Assembly (NCBI RefSeq): GCF_010092445.1
Contig: NZ_CP048031.1
Coordinates: 1,240,001 to 1,304,000, forward strand
DNA from: Shewanella sp. Arc9-LZ
GTDB lineage: Bacteria > Pseudomonadota > Gammaproteobacteria > Enterobacterales > Shewanellaceae
Direction: 5' to 3'
Length of the DNA: 64,000 nucleotides
Position numbers and translations under genes: made by a program. Shown here piece after piece: positions 46,813 through 55,599 of this stretch (position 1 is the first letter of the stretch; every line of letters begins with the position of its first letter). The notes below the pieces were generated by a model, which saw only the letters and a list, made by a program, of their open reading frames with translations, ran no database searches and was not told the origin of the DNA.

Positions 46813-47916
46813 ATGGCGCTACATAGCATAGAAGAAATCATTGAAGATATTCGTCAAGGTAAGATGGTTATCTTGATGGATGATGAAGACAGAGAGAATG
46901 AAGGTGATTTGATCATGGCCGCTGATAAAGTGACGCCAGCAGCAATCAATTTCATGGCAACCTATGGCCGTGGATTAATTTGCCAAACAATGACCAAAGA
47001 GCGTTGTCAGCAGCTTAATTTGCCTTTAATGGTTACCAATAATAATGCCCAGTTTTCGACTAATTTTACCGTATCAATTGAAGCAGCGACCGGAGTCACA
47101 ACAGGTATTTCTGCTCATGACCGTGCAGTGACCGTACAAGCTGCCGTTGCCAAAGACGCCAAAGCCTCTGATTTAGTGCAACCTGGACATATTTTTCCGT
47201 TGATGGCACAAGAGGGCGGAGTATTAACCCGCGCTGGCCACACTGAAGCGGGTTGCGATTTAGCGCGCTTAGCTGGCTGTGAACCTTCAGGCGTCATTGT
47301 TGAGATTTTAAACGAAGATGGCACCATGGCGCGCTGTCCAGACTTAGAAAAATTCAGTGAAAAACATGGGATTAAAATCGGTACTATTGCCGATTTAATC
47401 GAATACCGTAACACTAACGAAACTACTGTTGTACGTGAAGCTCAGTGTAAATTACCCACTCGTTTTGGTGAATTTACTATGGTGACGTTTAGAGACACTA
47501 TCGATAATCAATTACACTACGCCTTGGTTAAAGATGAAGTAAAACCGAATTGTTTGGTGCGTGTGCATTTGCAAAACACCTTTAATGATTTGCTGCATTC
47601 TGAACGTGATCAAAAGCGCAGTTGGCCATTAGAAAAAGCCATGGAGCGGATTGCTTCCGAAGGTGGCGTTTTAGTACTACTGGGTAATGATGAACATACA
47701 AGTAATTTATTGGCCAAAGTAAAAGCCTTTGAAGCTGAAGATAATGGTCAATCTCCTGCGCCAGCAATGTGGCAAGGAACATCTCGTCGTGTTGGCGTAG
47801 GCTCACAAATTCTGTCGAGTTTAGGTGTCAGCACTATGCGTTTACTCAGTTCGCCAAAACGTTATCATTCACTGTCTGGTTTTGGTTTAGAAGTGACTGA
47901 TTATATAGCTGAATAA
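46813..47916 (+). CDS. ribBX: DHBP synthase with degenerate GTP cyclohydrolase II domain (RibBX)
   Basis: 367 residues. N-terminal RibB domain is intact: [32 protein letters not shown], and the acidic metal loop. It makes dihydroxybutanone phosphate from ribulose-5-phosphate. The C-terminal 165 residues resemble GTP cyclohydrolase II, but the zinc-binding Cys triad (C-x10-C-x-C) is absent: the place reads [15 protein letters not shown], and the catalytic Tyr/Arg region is altered. This is the RibBX variant described in Proteobacteria including Shewanella, whose second domain does not have cyclohydrolase activity. A separate ribA is therefore expected elsewhere. Confidence 0.93.
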   Translation: MALHSIEEIIEDIRQGKMVILMDDEDRENEGDLIMAADKVTPAAINFMATYGRGLICQTMTKERCQQLNLPLMVTNNNAQFSTNFTVSIEAATGVTTGISAHDRAVTVQAAVAKDAKASDLVQPGHIFPLMAQEGGVLTRAGHTEAGCDLARLAGCEPSGVIVEILNEDGTMARCPDLEKFSEKHGIKIGTIADLIEYRNTNETTVVREAQCKLPTRFGEFTMVTFRDTIDNQLHYALVKDEVKPNCLVRVHLQNTFNDLLHSERDQKRSWPLEKAMERIASEGGVLVLLGNDEHTSNLLAKVKAFEAEDNGQSPAPAMWQGTSRRVGVGSQILSSLGVSTMRLLSSPKRYHSLSGFGLEVTDYIAE

Positions 47917-48039
47917 TTTTGGCTTGTGGTAAATTTAACAAATTCATTAATTGCATAGCGCTCAGGGCTTTTGGCTGTGATATCATAACGCCTCTTTTTG
48001 CCCCGAGCTGGGTGCTTTAGCTAATTTAGGTAAGATAGA

Positions 48040-48516
48040 ATGAACGTAGTTCAAGGTAATATCGAAGCGAAAAATGCCAAAGTGGCGATCGTAATATCGC
48101 GATTCAATAGCTTTTTAGTTGAAAGTCTGCTTGATGGTGCAATAGACACATTAAAGCGTTTCGGCCAGGTCAGTGACGACAACATTACTGTTGTTCGCGT
48201 ACCTGGTGCAGTTGAATTACCGCTTGCAGCAAAACGTGTTGCAGCAAGTGGAAAGTTTGACGGTATCATTGCATTAGGTGCTGTCATTCGTGGCGGTACA
48301 CCTCATTTTGAATTTGTTGCTGGTGAATGTAACAAAGGTCTTGCACAAGTTGCATTAGAGTATGATCTTCCTGTTTCATTCGGTGTATTAACTACTGATA
48401 CCATTGAGCAAGCTATTGAGCGCTCGGGTACTAAAGCAGGCAATAAAGGTGGCGAAGCAGCCCTTAGTTTGCTTGAAATGGTTAATGTACTGCAACAACT
48501 AGAACAACAGCTGTAA
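48040..48516 (+). CDS. ribH: Lumazine synthase
   Basis: 158 residues. Motifs [61 protein letters not shown]. Condenses dihydroxybutanone phosphate with the pyrimidine diamine to give the riboflavin precursor; assembles as a 60-mer or pentamer. 123 bases after ribBX, 13 bases before nusB. Confidence 0.97.
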   Translation: MNVVQGNIEAKNAKVAIVISRFNSFLVESLLDGAIDTLKRFGQVSDDNITVVRVPGAVELPLAAKRVAASGKFDGIIALGAVIRGGTPHFEFVAGECNKGLAQVALEYDLPVSFGVLTTDTIEQAIERSGTKAGNKGGEAALSLLEMVNVLQQLEQQL

Positions 48517-48529
48517 TAGTAGGAAAAGT

Positions 48530-48934
48530 ATGAAACCTTCAGAGCGCCGTAAGGCCCGCCGTTTAGCCGTTCAAGCCATTTATTCATGGCAGTTAAGTAA
48601 AAACAAAGTTGCTGACGTAGAACATGAGTTTTTAACTGAACAGAACACTGACGGTGTTGATGTCGCTTATTTTCGTGAGTTGTTAACTGGTGTAGCATCA
48701 AAAACATCGCAAATTGATGAGCTGTTAAAGCCGCATCTTGATCGTAATTTTGAAGAAGTGTCACCAGTAGAAAAAGCCATTGTGCGTCTGGCAACTTATG
48801 AGTTGACCTTCCGTAAAGATGTGCCGTTTAAAGTGGCGATTAACGAAGGTATCGAGTTAGCGAAAGCGTTTGGTGCTGAAGATAGTCACAAATTTGTCAA
48901 CGGCTTGCTTGATAAGTTAGTGAAGCATAAGTAA
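48530..48934 (+). CDS. nusB: Transcription antitermination factor NusB
   Basis: 134 residues. [22 protein letters not shown] at the start, and the C-terminal [23 protein letters not shown] motif. Binds boxA RNA with NusE in rRNA antitermination. Starts 13 bases after ribH. A terminator follows, before thiL. Confidence 0.97.
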   Translation: MKPSERRKARRLAVQAIYSWQLSKNKVADVEHEFLTEQNTDGVDVAYFRELLTGVASKTSQIDELLKPHLDRNFEEVSPVEKAIVRLATYELTFRKDVPFKVAINEGIELAKAFGAEDSHKFVNGLLDKLVKHK

Positions 48935-48940
48935 CACCAG

Positions 48941-48970
48941 AACGGTATCTTCGGATACCGTTTTCATTTG
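48941..48970 (+). terminator. Terminator between nusB and thiL
   Basis: AACGGTATC-TTCG-GATACCGTT, then TTCATTTGTT: a 9-bp stem with a stable C(UUCG)G loop. The T tract is imperfect, so read-through to thiL is likely. Confidence 0.75.
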
Positions 48971-49021
48971 TTATTAATTGTTTCAAAATTGAGGTGGACG
49001 GTTTACCGTACCAGACTGAAT

Positions 49022-49978
49022 GTGAAAGAATTCCAACTCATTGAACATTACTTCCGCAATAAAGGCCTAAAAAGGCGCGATGTAGAGTTAAGCATCGGCG
49101 ATGACTGTGCGTTAGTGAATCCTGCCGACAATAAATCGATAGCGATTTCTTGTGATACCCTCGTTGAAAATGTCCACTTTTTAGCAAGCATTCCTGCTCA
49201 TGCTTTAGGTTATAAATCGTTAGCGGTTAACCTTTCTGACCTCGCCGCCATGGGAGCTGAACCAGCCTGGTTTACCTTAGCACTGACGCTCCCCAATGTT
49301 GACCAGCCTTGGTTAGCACATTTTAGTGAAGGCCTGTTCGAGATTGCAGAATATTATGGTATTGCCTTAATTGGTGGTGATACTACCCGTGGACCTCGCA
49401 GTATCAGTATTACGATTAATGGCCAAGTTCCTAAAGGTACTGCATTAACTCGTGATGGTGCAAAAATTGGTGATTGGGTCTATGTCACCGGCACTTTAGG
49501 TGACTCAGCTTTAGGTCTTGATATCCTCAGAGGCGTTAAAACGGTTAACACTGAAGATAAAGAATATCTGATTAATCGTCATTATTATCCAACGCCTCGT
49601 GTTTTAGCTGGCCAAGCTCTGCGTACACTTGCCACCAGTGCTATCGATTTATCTGATGGCTTAATGTCTGATATTGGACATATATTAACGGCATCGAAAG
49701 TGGGTGCCATCATCGATGTGAATCAAATTCCGTTATCAAACTCAATTAAAGCCAATCTTAGTCATGAAGATGCATTAAGCTATGCACTCACGGGTGGTGA
49801 AGACTACGAGTTATTGTTTACGGTTCCAGAATCACAACGCGGCGCAATTGATACCGCGTTAATTCATGCTGGTGTCAAATTTGTAAAAATTGGTCAAATC
49901 TGTGCAGGTGATAAATTAAAACTAGTCGAAAATGGGTTGGAATTTAACCCGATTTCACGTGGCTTTGTGCATTTTTAA
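49022..49978 (+). CDS. thiL: Thiamine-monophosphate kinase
   Basis: Phosphorylates thiamine monophosphate to the diphosphate. 318 residues from a GTG start (MKEFQLIEHYFRNKG), which aligns with E. coli ThiL; an upstream in-frame ATG at 48968 would add 18 residues out of the terminator region. Motifs: LSIGDDCALV, LAVNLSDLAAMGAEPAWF, GGDTTRGP, SAIDLSDGLMSDIGH, GGEDYELLFTV. No good ribosome site precedes the GTG. 10 bases before pgpA. Confidence 0.93.
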   Translation: MKEFQLIEHYFRNKGLKRRDVELSIGDDCALVNPADNKSIAISCDTLVENVHFLASIPAHALGYKSLAVNLSDLAAMGAEPAWFTLALTLPNVDQPWLAHFSEGLFEIAEYYGIALIGGDTTRGPRSISITINGQVPKGTALTRDGAKIGDWVYVTGTLGDSALGLDILRGVKTVNTEDKEYLINRHYYPTPRVLAGQALRTLATSAIDLSDGLMSDIGHILTASKVGAIIDVNQIPLSNSIKANLSHEDALSYALTGGEDYELLFTVPESQRGAIDTALIHAGVKFVKIGQICAGDKLKLVENGLEFNPISRGFVHF

Positions 49979-49988
49979 TTGAAGTACT

Positions 49989-50480
49989 ATGAGATTATTA
50001 ACCCAAGATAAATTCGTAAAAAAGCTGTCTTTAGCCCATCCAATTCATTTTTTGGCATTAGGCTTTGGCAGCGGTAAAGCGGCAAAAGCACCGGGTACCT
50101 TTGGTACCTTAGCCGCGGTGCCCATAGTGTTACTCATGCAACAGTTAAGCTTAACTCATTACCTGACCATTACCTGTATTTGCATGCTCGCTGGCTTTTA
50201 TATTTGTGGCAAAGCAGCTAAAGATATGGGCGTACATGATCATGGTGCTATTGTGTGGGATGAAGTGGTTGGGTTGATGATCACCATGATTGCAGCGCCT
50301 TTAGGTTTTATGTGGTTAGCACTTGGTTTTGTACTATTTCGCTTTTTTGATATCGTCAAACCATGGCCTATTCGCTGGCTTGATGCCAAAGTGCATGGCG
50401 GTTTTGGGATTATGATTGATGATGTATTGGCGGGAATCTTCTCGTTAATAGGTGTGCAGCTTGTGGTCTATTATCTATAA
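49989..50480 (+). CDS. pgpA: Phosphatidylglycerophosphatase A
   Basis: 163 residues, with three to four TM segments. PgpA signature: LGFGSGKAAKAPGTFGTLAA, HDHGAIVWDEVVGLMI, FDIVKPWPIRWLDAKVHGGFGIMIDD. Dephosphorylates phosphatidylglycerol phosphate in the inner membrane. Last gene of the rib-nusB-thiL-pgpA run. Its stop codon lies in the first unit of a 14-bp tandem repeat. Confidence 0.96.
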   Translation: MRLLTQDKFVKKLSLAHPIHFLALGFGSGKAAKAPGTFGTLAAVPIVLLMQQLSLTHYLTITCICMLAGFYICGKAAKDMGVHDHGAIVWDEVVGLMITMIAAPLGFMWLALGFVLFRFFDIVKPWPIRWLDAKVHGGFGIMIDDVLAGIFSLIGVQLVVYYL

Positions 50481-50528
50481 CTGATTATCTATAACTGATT
50501 ATCAATACCTGATTATAAGTAGCTGATC
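50473..50528 (+). repeat. 14-bp tandem repeat at the pgpA stop
   Basis: Two identical units ATCTATAACTGATT (50473-50486, 50487-50500), then decayed copies ATCAATACCTGATT (50501-50514) and ATAAGTAGCTGATC (50515-50528). The first unit contains the pgpA stop codon TAA (50478-50480). Confidence 0.85.
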
Positions 50529-50585
50529 ATAATCAACGATTAGCAAAGAATTATAAATGCACTTATAAATGGTACCTAAATACAT

Positions 50586-50612
50586 AAAAAGAGCACATTT
50601 GTGCTCTTTTTT
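50586..50612. terminator. Bidirectional terminator after pgpA
   Basis: AAAAAGAGCAC / GTGCTCTTTTT around a 4-base loop, between pgpA and a convergent gene. Confidence 0.9.
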
Positions 50613-50650
50613 GTCGATAATACTCATACTAAATCAGTTGCAGCTACTTA

Positions 50651-51793
50651 CTAGGATGATTTTGCGGTAAGTAGATTCGTCCGCAATTGCTCTAACTCTG
50701 TATTCATATTGGTTAAACGTTGTTTGTAATCTGTTCCATAAACAGTGCAATTAAATAGTTTACCAATCGGATTGTAGCGTAACATCCATAATTGCTGAAA
50801 ATAATTGTCGTTAGCACAATAATTTGGTTCTTTGAGCGTGTGCATCGAGGTCGTTGAAACTGGTTCCTTTACTAAGCTGACAATATACTCAGCCATAAGA
50901 TTGTCACTGTCTGTTGGCTTAAGCAACGCATAGGCTAACCATTTCTCATAAAAAGCCACGCTATCAGACTGCACTTCAATTAACATTTGTTCTGTAACGT
51001 TATGGGCAAAAAGCCATTCTCCAGAAAATATCCGTTCAAAATCACTATCAGTTAATTCGAAAGATGTTTGCCAAGCTGTGACTTTGGTTGCAACAGCTGC
51101 ATCAGTGGTTTTAGCTAAGGTGCTAGCTAAATTAAGCTGATATTTGATCATGTTAACGGCAATCATATGATTGAGTGTTGTGCGAGATGAGTGATAAACC
51201 ATATTCCAAAAATGTGCATCTTTGTTTAAAAATGCCACTGTAGCTTGTTGGTCAAGTTTGTTGTCAGATGTATCTACACTTATTATCGCAGCAAGCTGAC
51301 GAACATCTCTTAACTTAAAAAGCAGACCCCAATGAGCTTGATTGTTTGGGGTTAAAGACTGTGGTTCTTCTTGCCAATAAGGCATATCTAATAATGTATT
51401 ATATTGTTGTATATTGGCATTATGAGCGCCAATGACATTTCTAATACTATCGCTATTATCGCTAATAAATTGACTGCATATTATCAAATCCGTTTGATAA
51501 CAAGCCGTTTTAAAGTTGTCAGTTAACTCAACTTCTTGCTCGCTGAAGCTGATTAATGGCTTTTTATCATTTGTTTTATCGTCTCCTATTGTGCCTACGA
51601 TAGTAATTGCATACTCATAGCCATTTTCGCTAGGGTCGATAGGTTGCTGTTTTAGCCAGTTTTCAACTAAAAGAGTGTTAGGTGACTTTGTTCTGTCTGT
51701 TGCATTAATGGCCACTAAACAGACAACGGTAAATACCAGTAAGCTACATATTAGCCCGACAAAAATACCCAAGCCCTTTATTACTTTCATCAT
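50651..51793 (-). CDS. Membrane-anchored protein of unknown function
   Basis: 380 residues. One N-terminal hydrophobic segment (GIFVGLICSLLVFTVVCLVAINA) with basic residues before it, so a signal anchor, then a periplasmic domain rich in N, D and Q. Four scattered cysteines (ACYQTDLIICSQ, PNYCANDN, LFNCTVYG) could form disulfides. No domain recognised. Convergent with pgpA and separated from recN by 71 bases; not obviously in an operon with it. Confidence 0.75.
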   Translation of the reverse strand: MMKVIKGLGIFVGLICSLLVFTVVCLVAINATDRTKSPNTLLVENWLKQQPIDPSENGYEYAITIVGTIGDDKTNDKKPLISFSEQEVELTDNFKTACYQTDLIICSQFISDNSDSIRNVIGAHNANIQQYNTLLDMPYWQEEPQSLTPNNQAHWGLLFKLRDVRQLAAIISVDTSDNKLDQQATVAFLNKDAHFWNMVYHSSRTTLNHMIAVNMIKYQLNLASTLAKTTDAAVATKVTAWQTSFELTDSDFERIFSGEWLFAHNVTEQMLIEVQSDSVAFYEKWLAYALLKPTDSDNLMAEYIVSLVKEPVSTTSMHTLKEPNYCANDNYFQQLWMLRYNPIGKLFNCTVYGTDYKQRLTNMNTELEQLRTNLLTAKSS

Positions 51794-51864
51794 TATGATT
51801 TATCCGTAAATCTATTTTAACTTTACGTTAACATATTGATTTGCTTTTTATAAGTGCATAACGA

Positions 51865-53523
51865 TTATTGCAACAACTCACGGGCATTCGCCAAGGTATT
51901 TTCGGTAATGACATCACCACCTAATAAGCGCGCAAGTTCATTCACCCGTTGATCTTTATCCAACGTCTGCATGGTCGTTTCGGTGTTGCCACCTTTATTA
52001 AATTTATTCACAAACATATGTTGATGACCATTACCTGCAACTTGCGGCAAATGGGTGACACACAATACTTGAGTTGATTCGCCAAGGCAGCGTAACATAC
52101 GACCGACTACCGATGCTGTTGGTCCAGAAATACCCACATCAACTTCATCAAATATCAGTGTCGGAGTGGCGACTTTTTTAGCCGTGATCACTTGAATCCC
52201 TAATCCAATACGCGATAACTCACCGCCAGAGGCAACTTTAGAAATCGGTTGTAATGGTTGCCCAGGGTTTGTGGTCACCATAAATTCAATGCTATCGCAG
52301 CCATTAACTGAAATGTTGTCCGGATTATGATTAATCTGAATGGTAAATTTACCCTTAGGCATATTGAGCTCATGGATAGACTGGGTGACTAGCTTGTCCA
52401 ATTCTTTAGCATAACGGCTACGACTTTGACTCAGTTTTTGTGCATTGGTTAAGTAGGCATTTCTGGTGGCTTCAAGTTGTTGTCTTATACCATCTAATTT
52501 AGTTTCGTCGTCAGCAAGTTCGGCTAATTCACTCATCAATGCTTGATGATGTAGCGCCAGCTTATCAGCACTCACATGATGTTTGCGCGCCAATTGCATT
52601 GCCGTTGAAAGACGTTTTTCTAAATAGGCAAAATGTTCTGGATCAAGCTCTAAACTGCTTAAATAACTTTCAATTTCGCTAGCGCTTTCTTGTACTTGAA
52701 TTAACGCATCGCTGATCATAGTGCTGATAGGAGCAAGGGATTCATCATAGCCTTGAAGCGTATCAGCAATACTGGCCACTTTATTAAGCAGAGATTCTAT
52801 ATTGCCTTCATCACTTTCGGTCAATAAATGCAAACCTGCTTGGCAACGTTCAATTAAATCTGTGCCATTGGCTAAGCGTTTGTGTTCTTGTTCTATTTCA
52901 TCAAATTCTTCCAAGCCTAAGTTGAACTCATTAAGCTCTTCTACTTGATATTGCAGTAGCTGTTGACGCGAAATACGTTCGTGCTGAGCTTGTTCAAGAT
53001 GCTTTAGCTCGTTTTCCACTTGTTTGCAGCGTTGATAGCTAGCGCTAACGCTATCGAGCAGTATTTTGTGGTTAGCATAGTGGTCGAGTAGGTTTAATTG
53101 ATGCTCGCTTTTAAGCATTGCGTGATGAGCATGCTGGCCGTGAATACCAATCAATAAGTGACCGATGGCTTTTAATTGCGTCACGGGCACAGGATTACCA
53201 TTAATGTAGGCTCTTGAGCGGCCATCACTGTTAATGGTTCGACGTAATATGCACTCATCTTCAGCATCAAGATCGCTATCTTCAAGCCAGCGTTTGGCTA
53301 AAGGTACATCATGAAGGGTAAACCTTGCACTCACTTCGGTTTTGGAGGCTCCAGGCCTGACAGTGTTGGCATCACTTCGATTACCAAGGCATAACCCAAG
53401 CGCATCGATAGCAATCGATTTGCCTGCACCTGTTTCGCCGGTGATGCTTGTCATACCGGCTTTAAAGTCGAGCTCTAAAAAACGCACGATAGCAAAATTG
53501 TTGATGCTGAGTTGGCAAAGCAT
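51865..53523 (-). CDS. recN: DNA repair protein RecN
   Basis: 552 residues, SMC-like (E. coli 553). Walker A TGETGAGKSIAID at the N-terminus, long coiled coil (about 155-365), C-terminal signature KVASGGELSRIGLG and Walker B TLIFDEVDVGISG. Acts in double-strand break repair. Two LexA boxes and a good promoter overlap upstream, so it is an SOS gene. Confidence 0.97.
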   Translation of the reverse strand: MLCQLSINNFAIVRFLELDFKAGMTSITGETGAGKSIAIDALGLCLGNRSDANTVRPGASKTEVSARFTLHDVPLAKRWLEDSDLDAEDECILRRTINSDGRSRAYINGNPVPVTQLKAIGHLLIGIHGQHAHHAMLKSEHQLNLLDHYANHKILLDSVSASYQRCKQVENELKHLEQAQHERISRQQLLQYQVEELNEFNLGLEEFDEIEQEHKRLANGTDLIERCQAGLHLLTESDEGNIESLLNKVASIADTLQGYDESLAPISTMISDALIQVQESASEIESYLSSLELDPEHFAYLEKRLSTAMQLARKHHVSADKLALHHQALMSELAELADDETKLDGIRQQLEATRNAYLTNAQKLSQSRSRYAKELDKLVTQSIHELNMPKGKFTIQINHNPDNISVNGCDSIEFMVTTNPGQPLQPISKVASGGELSRIGLGIQVITAKKVATPTLIFDEVDVGISGPTASVVGRMLRCLGESTQVLCVTHLPQVAGNGHQHMFVNKFNKGGNTETTMQTLDKDQRVNELARLLGGDVITENTLANARELLQ

Positions 53524-53555
53524 AATAAATTCCTGTCAATGAAACTACCAAACCA

Positions 53556-53597
53556 CTGTATTGATAAACAGTATATACTGATTTTATATACAGTAAA
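53556..53597 (-). promoter_or_regulatory. recN promoter with two LexA boxes
   Basis: Box 1 is CTGT-N8-ACAG (53556-53571), an exact match to the gammaproteobacterial consensus. Box 2 (53578-53593) is CTGA-N8-ACAG on the plus strand, one mismatch. On the minus strand -35 TTTACT (53592-53597) and -10 TATACT (53570-53575) are 16 bases apart, so box 2 fills the spacer and box 1 adjoins the -10 and start site. Confidence 0.88.
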
Positions 53598-53651
53598 GTG
53601 GTTGAGGAATAATTATCGCTGACTATTTTATCATCTAGATTTGATTGATCA

Positions 53652-54629
53652 TTAAGCAATGGATTTTAAAAGTGTTTCTATTATCGGCAAACTGATAAAA
53701 GTGATTAATGTGCCATATAAAATACCTTGGGCGCTGACATTGGCGTTAATTTGGTAGCGGTCGGCCAAAAGGTACACACTTGCTGCTGTCGGTAACGCTG
53801 CCAAAATGACTCCCATGGTCAGTAATTCCTTTTCTACGCCGAACAGTTTGAGTAAACCAAAGGCAATTAAAGGTTGAATAATTAGCTTGAGTAAATTGAT
53901 TAAATTCAGTTCCGCAATCAAACCAACACTGAACATTTTTGTGCCAGATTGATGTCTTAATGCTTTGGCAAGTACCATTCCTATAGCAAACAGTGCACAT
54001 GGGCTAGAGGTATTTCCCACCTGATGTAGCATTAAGGCCAAACTATCCGGTAAGGTAATATGCAGTGCTGATAAACCGATGCCAATAACACTGCCAACCA
54101 CGATTGGGTTTTTATACAGGGCATTAGCCATGATGACGATGGCATGGTCAGTTGATTGTTTATCACGGCTGGCTAGCTCAATTGATACTAAAGCAAAAGC
54201 AAACATGAACACCGACAACAAGCTGGCAATCGCTGCAGCGACTAATGCCATTTTATGACCTGGGAATAATAAACTCAGCAATGGAATGCCAATAAATGCG
54301 GTATTACCAAACGTAGCATTTAATGCGCGCATGGCGGCAACTGCTTGTTTTTTAGGTGTGCGAATTAGTGATACAACAATCACTAAAGCATAAGTGATGA
54401 TCATCGCCAGACTAAACCCACCGATAAAGCCCCATTGAATAATGTCTTCAATGCGCGTTTCAGCTAGCACAATCAGTAATATAGCGGGGAAAGCAATGTA
54501 ATAAACAAACTGATTGAGGATCAAATCGGTGTCTGCTGGCAACAGTCGCATTTTTTGAACAATACTGCCGAGCAGCATAATAATAAATACAGCGATTAGC
54601 GGGGTAAGAATACTGGACATCCCTCGCAA
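53652..54629 (-). CDS. AEC-family transporter
   Basis: 325 residues, ten or so TM helices in two halves of five (Pfam Mem_trans, auxin efflux carrier type). Motifs: NQFVYYIAFPAILL, ALNATFGNTAFIGIPLL, LPTAASVYLLADRY. Bacterial members export or import small carboxylates such as malate; substrate unknown here. Confidence 0.9.
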   Translation of the reverse strand: MRGMSSILTPLIAVFIIMLLGSIVQKMRLLPADTDLILNQFVYYIAFPAILLIVLAETRIEDIIQWGFIGGFSLAMIITYALVIVVSLIRTPKKQAVAAMRALNATFGNTAFIGIPLLSLLFPGHKMALVAAAIASLLSVFMFAFALVSIELASRDKQSTDHAIVIMANALYKNPIVVGSVIGIGLSALHITLPDSLALMLHQVGNTSSPCALFAIGMVLAKALRHQSGTKMFSVGLIAELNLINLLKLIIQPLIAFGLLKLFGVEKELLTMGVILAALPTAASVYLLADRYQINANVSAQGILYGTLITFISLPIIETLLKSIA

Positions 54630-54708
54630 TTCCTTAGCAAAATGATAATAAGGTCACTTTACTGCTTTTCGATAGGCGGATGCAATTAGGCTAAAGTTAA
54701 ACGAGTGA

Positions 54709-54909
54709 TTATTTGTCAGATTTTAAGGCTAAATTTGCTTTTGATATTTTCGGTGGAGGTAATATTCCAAGTTCAGAAAAAAAATGCACTTGCCGCCTTA
54801 ACTCAAATAACGAACCCACTCGTACTTGATTGCCAATCACTAGCGTCCAGTTATCAGTTTTACCATTGGTGTTACTGAAAGTGAAACCTTGATAAAAAAT
54901 TCTTCTCAT
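54709..54909 (-). CDS. Small hypothetical protein
   Basis: 66 residues. AGGTG lies 7 bases before the ATG on the minus strand, a good ribosome site, and the frame fills the gap between an AEC transporter and a terminator, so it is probably real. Start RRIFYQGFTFSNTNGKTDNWTL suggests a small beta-rich domain; it faintly recalls DUF3319-type Vibrio/Shewanella proteins, from memory only. Function unknown. Confidence 0.6.
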   Translation of the reverse strand: MRRIFYQGFTFSNTNGKTDNWTLVIGNQVRVGSLFELRRQVHFFSELGILPPPKISKANLALKSDK

Positions 54910-54921
54910 GGCGCGACACCT

Positions 54922-54948
54922 AATAAAAAGCCTGAATAATTTCAGGCT
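54922..54948 (-). terminator. Terminator after the yjaG/barA unit
   Basis: AGCCTGAA / TTCAGGCT with a 4-base loop; on the minus strand followed by TTTTTATT. It ends the barA-yjaG transcript before the small hypothetical gene. Confidence 0.8.
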
Positions 54949-54993
54949 AAATGACGTTTATTGGCAGTAACCGATCCGTGCTACAAGTTTTTG

Positions 54994-55599
54994 CTACAGG
55001 CTAATACCAATATTAGACACACCGGCTTCGATAATATCTTTACGTAAACCTTTAACCAGTTCGCTGGTTATGTCTGGATTAGCTTCGACAATGTCGAGTA
55101 ACATGCCTTGTAATTCTTTTTCTTGTTCCATTACTGGATGCGAAAAAACAAACTCATCGAGTTCTTCATCCATTAATGACTCATCGCTAATAGCTTCAAT
55201 ATAATTGGCGACAGTACTTGATGATAACTTACTGATGTTAGTAATATCTTCTTCAATTTTTCCATCTATCGCACCCATTAAGGTGGCAATGGCTACAGCC
55301 GCATCCATGGCGGGATAAGCACCATAGGCTTCAAACTCGCTAGGATCAGGGGTGTTTTCATCGAGGCGCTGTAAATGCACATCAATATTGAACTTAAGCT
55401 TTTTGTCATATTGGCTTTGCCATAATAACTCTAGCGCAGTACTTAATACCTGCGGTTGGCCAAATTCACATACTTCAGAAAATAATTGATAGTTTGGGAG
55501 CATTCTTTGACACAGTGCGAGTGCAAAAAGTTGCTTCTGAGGTAACGACAATGCCTTTAGGCGTTTAAAAAAACCGGTTTTACTGGTCATTGGGAACAT
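54994..55599 (-). CDS. YjaG-family protein (DUF416)
   Basis: About 201 residues (an inner ATG at 55590 gives 198). Motifs shared with E. coli YjaG: LALCQRMLPNYQLFSEVCEFG, FEAYGAYPAMDAAVAI, ELVKGLRKDIIEAGVSNIGI. No signal, mostly helical, function unknown. It overlaps the end of barA by 11-20 bases, so the two are co-translated; the pairing may hint at a link but does not prove it. Confidence 0.88.
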   Translation of the reverse strand: MFPMTSKTGFFKRLKALSLPQKQLFALALCQRMLPNYQLFSEVCEFGQPQVLSTALELLWQSQYDKKLKFNIDVHLQRLDENTPDPSEFEAYGAYPAMDAAVAIATLMGAIDGKIEEDITNISKLSSSTVANYIEAISDESLMDEELDEFVFSHPVMEQEKELQGMLLDIVEANPDITSELVKGLRKDIIEAGVSNIGISL

